A DNA stretch of 64,000 nt from Bacillus timonensis (lineage in GTDB: Bacteria > Bacillota > Bacilli > Bacillales > Bacillaceae_L): NCBI RefSeq assembly GCF_004799755.1, contig NZ_SLUB01000008.1, positions 62,001 through 126,000 of the forward strand, written 5' to 3'. Shown here piece by piece: positions 61,288-64,000 of this stretch. Under the pieces are notes generated by a model, which ran no database searches, was not told the DNA's origin, and was given only the letters and a program-made list of their open reading frames with translations. A program made the translations under genes and the position numbers. Each line of letters begins with the position of its first letter. Positions within the stretch are counted from its first letter, which is position 1.

Positions 61288-63270
61288 GTGATAATAGCGG
61301 AAACGGATCCCGTTTTAATAAAATTGATACGCGAAAATAACCTAGCAGCCATAATCAAATGGTTTGATCAAAGGAAAGACAGCTTATACAAACTAGCCTG
61401 GACATATTTGAAAACATCCAGTGACATTCAAGATGTGTTTTACACTGTCATGTTTACTATGCAGACAGACATTCGAAAACTAAAAAAGAATCCCGACCTA
61501 GAGAAATGGGTTATTTCCCAATTCTTACAAGAATGTAAAAAAAGAAGCTCCGATGAAGTGGTGGATGAGTCCCTCGTTCTAACTTATGTTCTAGGGCTTT
61601 CACCGAAAGAGGTTTCCGACATTCTTGAAATTTCAGTTGAATCAGTTAAAGCTCATCTCCATAGAGGAATTCAAAATTTAAGCGGCTGTGAGGAGGCTCA
61701 TTACCAGGATAAATTTATTGATTATCTAAGTCGCAATTTAGACCGACCTGAAAAGATTGAATTTGAAATCCATTTACATACATGTCAAAGTTGTCAGCAA
61801 AGTTTGGCGGGTTTTCAGAATGCCATTATCTCTCTTACCAAAACTGCCGAAGAGATTGAGGTACCGGCAGAGTTTTTGGACCCTGTAATCACAACATTAA
61901 GGAAAAAAGAGGAAGAGAAAAGTAATAAGAAAAAGAAACGTACAACTATTGGTGTTGGAATTGCATTTTCACTTTTACTCCTTCTCTTAATTGGTTATGC
62001 CACCAACGCTTTTACATATATGTATTATACTTGGCTAGATTGGCGTGACTTGGAGGATGAGCAGTACCTTGATTATTTAAAAAGTGGCATTGGAGAGCCA
62101 CTCGATCTTGTGCAAGAATCCAACGGAATAAAGGTCACAATTAAAAGCGCTATTGCTGATGAATTTCAAACCATCATCTATTATGAAGTTGAAAACCTTG
62201 AGGAAGAGGAACAATATGGTATTAATTTTTGGGATGGTGTATATGTTGAGAATGAATTTGAAACCTTTGATCAGCAGGCATACCCTGTCAACCAATTACC
62301 AGTTCAGCCTTTGGAAAGTGAGGGGACCATTTTTAAAGGAACCCTCAGTTTATTGCCTGTTACATCAGAAGCAAAATCAATAAAGTTAAATATCTCAAAG
62401 CTTCAAAAAGCCGGGGAGGACCATAAAAACCTTGTATGGATGGCTTATAATGGAGAAACAAGTTTTTTAACTGGAAAATGGAACTTTGAAATTCCTGTTA
62501 AAAAACAAGAATCAATAGAATATCCAATTGATGAAAAAATAACAATAGACAACGTGCCTTTTGAATTTAATAAAGTGATTATGGCTCCAACTGTTACGGT
62601 TCTACAATATCGATATAAACCAAATACGGTTGATAAAGATATGATTGAATTATTTTTTGGTGGAATTGAAATGGATGAAAAGGTCGCAAAACCATTATCA
62701 TACGGATGGAATTTTCCGGTAGAGAGCAGTACGAATGAATATTTTACCTTTCATTCCATTTTTAATTCTCTCTATTTTGATGATCCAAAAGAGGTTCGTG
62801 TTCGATTAAATTCATTATCATATTATAAAAATGATCTTCACAAAGCGAAAATTGACATGAACCAATCGTCTCCGCAAACTTTTGAATATCTGGGAAGTCA
62901 GATCTCAATTGACAAAATTGAAATTGGGAAAACTACGAAAATAGGACTAACCGCTGAAATAAACGAAGAACGAAAATTTGAATCTATCCAATTTAATATA
63001 CTCGATCAAAATGAATCGGCTTTACCGATTGTGTCTATGGAAAATGAGGGTGTCTTAGTTGATCGAAATGGAAACATATATAACTGGGATGAATACGATT
63101 ATTACGCAAATATCAATGAAGTTGATAAGCCGCGCCATTACCAAACGAAAATAGTAATCGAGGTTGATAATGAAGATTCTGATGAAGAAATTATACCAGA
63201 ATGGTTACAAATTACTGGGTATCAAGGCACAACCTATTTGGACGAAGAAATAAATTTAGAACTAAAATAA
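61288..63270 (+). CDS. Sigma-factor-like / zinc-finger anti-sigma / membrane fusion protein
   Basis: 660 aa single chain. Residues about 15-80: sigma-70 region 2-like helices (LAWTYLKTSSDIQDVFYTVM). About 92-130: region 4 helix-turn-helix (LSPKEVSDILEISVESVKAH). About 138-180: zf-HC2 anti-sigma zinc motif Hx3Cx2C (HLHTCQSCQ). One membrane helix at about 221-240 after a KKKKR stop. The outside part (about 250-660) is beta-rich, like the DUF4179/DUF5643 ectodomains of Bacillus anti-sigma factors. Normally sigma and anti-sigma are two proteins; here they are joined and membrane-tethered. Start GTG 61288 behind GGGGAGAG. Confidence 0.85.
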   Translation: MIIAETDPVLIKLIRENNLAAIIKWFDQRKDSLYKLAWTYLKTSSDIQDVFYTVMFTMQTDIRKLKKNPDLEKWVISQFLQECKKRSSDEVVDESLVLTYVLGLSPKEVSDILEISVESVKAHLHRGIQNLSGCEEAHYQDKFIDYLSRNLDRPEKIEFEIHLHTCQSCQQSLAGFQNAIISLTKTAEEIEVPAEFLDPVITTLRKKEEEKSNKKKKRTTIGVGIAFSLLLLLLIGYATNAFTYMYYTWLDWRDLEDEQYLDYLKSGIGEPLDLVQESNGIKVTIKSAIADEFQTIIYYEVENLEEEEQYGINFWDGVYVENEFETFDQQAYPVNQLPVQPLESEGTIFKGTLSLLPVTSEAKSIKLNISKLQKAGEDHKNLVWMAYNGETSFLTGKWNFEIPVKKQESIEYPIDEKITIDNVPFEFNKVIMAPTVTVLQYRYKPNTVDKDMIELFFGGIEMDEKVAKPLSYGWNFPVESSTNEYFTFHSIFNSLYFDDPKEVRVRLNSLSYYKNDLHKAKIDMNQSSPQTFEYLGSQISIDKIEIGKTTKIGLTAEINEERKFESIQFNILDQNESALPIVSMENEGVLVDRNGNIYNWDEYDYYANINEVDKPRHYQTKIVIEVDNEDSDEEIIPEWLQITGYQGTTYLDEEINLELK

Positions 63271-63300
63271 AAAAGCTCAGTCACTCTGAGCTTCTTTACA
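63270..63300. terminator. Bidirectional terminator between the sigma fusion and mntR
   Basis: AAGCTCAG/CTGAGCTT stem with short loop, A/T tracts on both sides. Confidence 0.8.
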
Positions 63301-63718
63301 TTTTTTTATTTCGAAATTGTAAGTATTGTTTCCTAACTGAAGGATTCTCTTCAAAAAAGTCAATTAAAGTAGACAAACAAAGAGAAGTTTCCTTGCTGAT
63401 ATAATGCTCGAGTTTCTCGACTTCTTCATAAATATTCTTATCTTGTACGCCAATCATTTTTAAAAAGTCCTCTAGCATTTCATGCTTTTCGACTAGCTTT
63501 TTTGCGATTGCTGTTCCTTTATCTGTAAGTACAAAACCTCTATATTTTTCATATATTCCAAAGCCTTCCTCGTCCAATTTTTGCATCATCTTTGTGACTG
63601 AAGAAGGGAGGACGTTTAATGAAGAAGCAATATCTACGCTTCGGGCGTAGCCTTTTTGCTGAATGGATAAATAAATTTTTTCTAAATAATCTTCCATACT
63701 CGGTGTCGGGATCGTCAT
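63296..63718 (-). CDS. mntR: Manganese-responsive repressor MntR
   Basis: DtxR-family regulator, 140 aa. The N-terminal winged helix contains SLNVLPSSVTKMMQKLDEEG; the six manganese ligands of B. subtilis MntR (Asp8, Glu11, His77, Glu99, Glu102, His103) are all present with an offset of two: Asp10, Glu13, His79, Glu101, Glu104, His105. With Mn2+ it represses Mn uptake and activates efflux. Start ATG at 63718 behind GAAAGGCGG. Compared with B. subtilis the C-terminus is different. Confidence 0.93.
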   Translation of the reverse strand: MTIPTPSMEDYLEKIYLSIQQKGYARSVDIASSLNVLPSSVTKMMQKLDEEGFGIYEKYRGFVLTDKGTAIAKKLVEKHEMLEDFLKMIGVQDKNIYEEVEKLEHYISKETSLCLSTLIDFFEENPSVRKQYLQFRNKKM

Positions 63719-63786
63719 TACCGCCTTTCCAAAAACTTCTTTCTTTATTATATAATGAAACGCGAGTAATTTTCTATCTTAATCCT

Positions 63787-64000
63787 CTACTTGTAGTGAA
63801 TATCTTTTGAACGAAAGCCAATTGATGTGTTTAAATCAAGAACATCAAGTGAAACTACAGCATTTTCGGGCAAATTTATATTTGAAAAAGTGATTGAGCC
63901 ACTTTGGTCTTCAGAAATTTTATAGTATTCGTAATCTCCTAGATTCAACCGGTAGGCTACGTCTTTCTTTTGCTCTACCGAAAACGTCAAACTTTCGTCA
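63787..64000 (-). CDS. C-terminal part of an unknown protein, 5' end outside window
   Basis: The frame is open to the right edge (codons before the TTG at 63990 read D-E-S), so the start is beyond the window. The visible ~70 residues are beta-rich (VAYRLNLGDYEYYKISED, SGSITFSNINLPENAVVSLD) and end FRSKDIHYK. No family recognised; the pattern would suit an extracellular beta-sandwich, but the N-terminus is missing. Confidence 0.6.
   Translation of the reverse strand, partial: DESLTFSVEQKKDVAYRLNLGDYEYYKISEDQSGSITFSNINLPENAVVSLDVLDLNTSIGFRSKDIHYK

Overview
This window comes from the chromosome of a low-GC, endospore-forming Bacillaceae bacterium. Supporting signs are the low GC content, strong AGGAGG-type ribosome binding sites with frequent GTG/TTG starts, many hairpin-plus-T terminators, bacillithiol synthesis (BshB2), MntR, spore-associated genes (YjcZ family, SleB-type hydrolase) and long gene-order agreement with the Bacillus subtilis yod/yoj region (yodTSRQP-kamA-yokU-yozE, yodN, yozD, deoD, yojF-bshB2-yojI, yojN-yojO). 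The species cannot be fixed from sequence alone. No rRNA, tRNA, CRISPR array, insertion sequence or prophage was seen.

Layout. 1-1.2 kb: the end of an SGNH hydrolase and an unknown protein, followed by an array of ~52-bp degenerate repeats. 1.6-4 kb: a FetAB-type ABC exporter and a LysM/SleB cell-wall hydrolase. 4.1-8.2 kb: a PTS IIC-IIA permease whose IIA catalytic His is a Cys, an AraC regulator and an M20 amidohydrolase, probably one catabolic module. 8.4-9.7 kb: a tiny spore membrane protein and a thioredoxin-reductase-like flavoenzyme. 9.8-18.2 kb: the kam locus, which converts lysine to beta-lysine and onward (aminotransferase, two CoA-transferase subunits, deacylase, beta-lysine acetyltransferase, a sigma-54 activator, lysine 2,3-aminomutase, YokU, YozE). 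A near-perfect -24/-12 promoter lies before kamA. An array of seven ~20-bp repeats follows. 18.5-29.6 kb: YodN, YozD, tiny unannotated basic proteins, DeoD, a membrane-anchored amidohydrolase lacking the usual HxH metal motif, an Fpg-like glycosylase, a stand-alone HPr, YojF/BshB2, endonuclease IV and a MATE exporter.

29.8-43 kb: nanoRNase NrnB, a probable type I toxin-antitoxin locus (28-residue hydrophobic toxin, convergent antisense RNA), the YojN/YojO (MoxR/VWA) pair, a GAF-LuxR regulator, a cupredoxin, an orphan histidine kinase, topoisomerase III and an InhA-type M6 protease. 43-52.5 kb is accessory in character: an AadK-type adenylyltransferase, a 784-residue protein that appears to be two class I isoprenoid-synthase domains in tandem, a proline/glycine-rich protein with a possible 15-codon leader, and a run of small enzymes (GNAT, methyltransferase, HAD, lipoprotein, VOC, MBL). 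52.5-64 kb returns to housekeeping and transport: PepF, CorA, an MFS exporter, a heterodimeric ABC exporter, a YndM-like protein, a sigma-factor/zinc-finger anti-sigma/membrane fusion, MntR and the end of an unknown gene.

The observations most worth following are the tandem isoprenoid-synthase fusion, the toxin-antitoxin locus, the PTS protein with Cys for His, the single-chain sigma/anti-sigma protein and the two unrelated intergenic repeat arrays. Many starts were moved from the longest open frame to the codon best placed behind a ribosome binding site; each entry says so.
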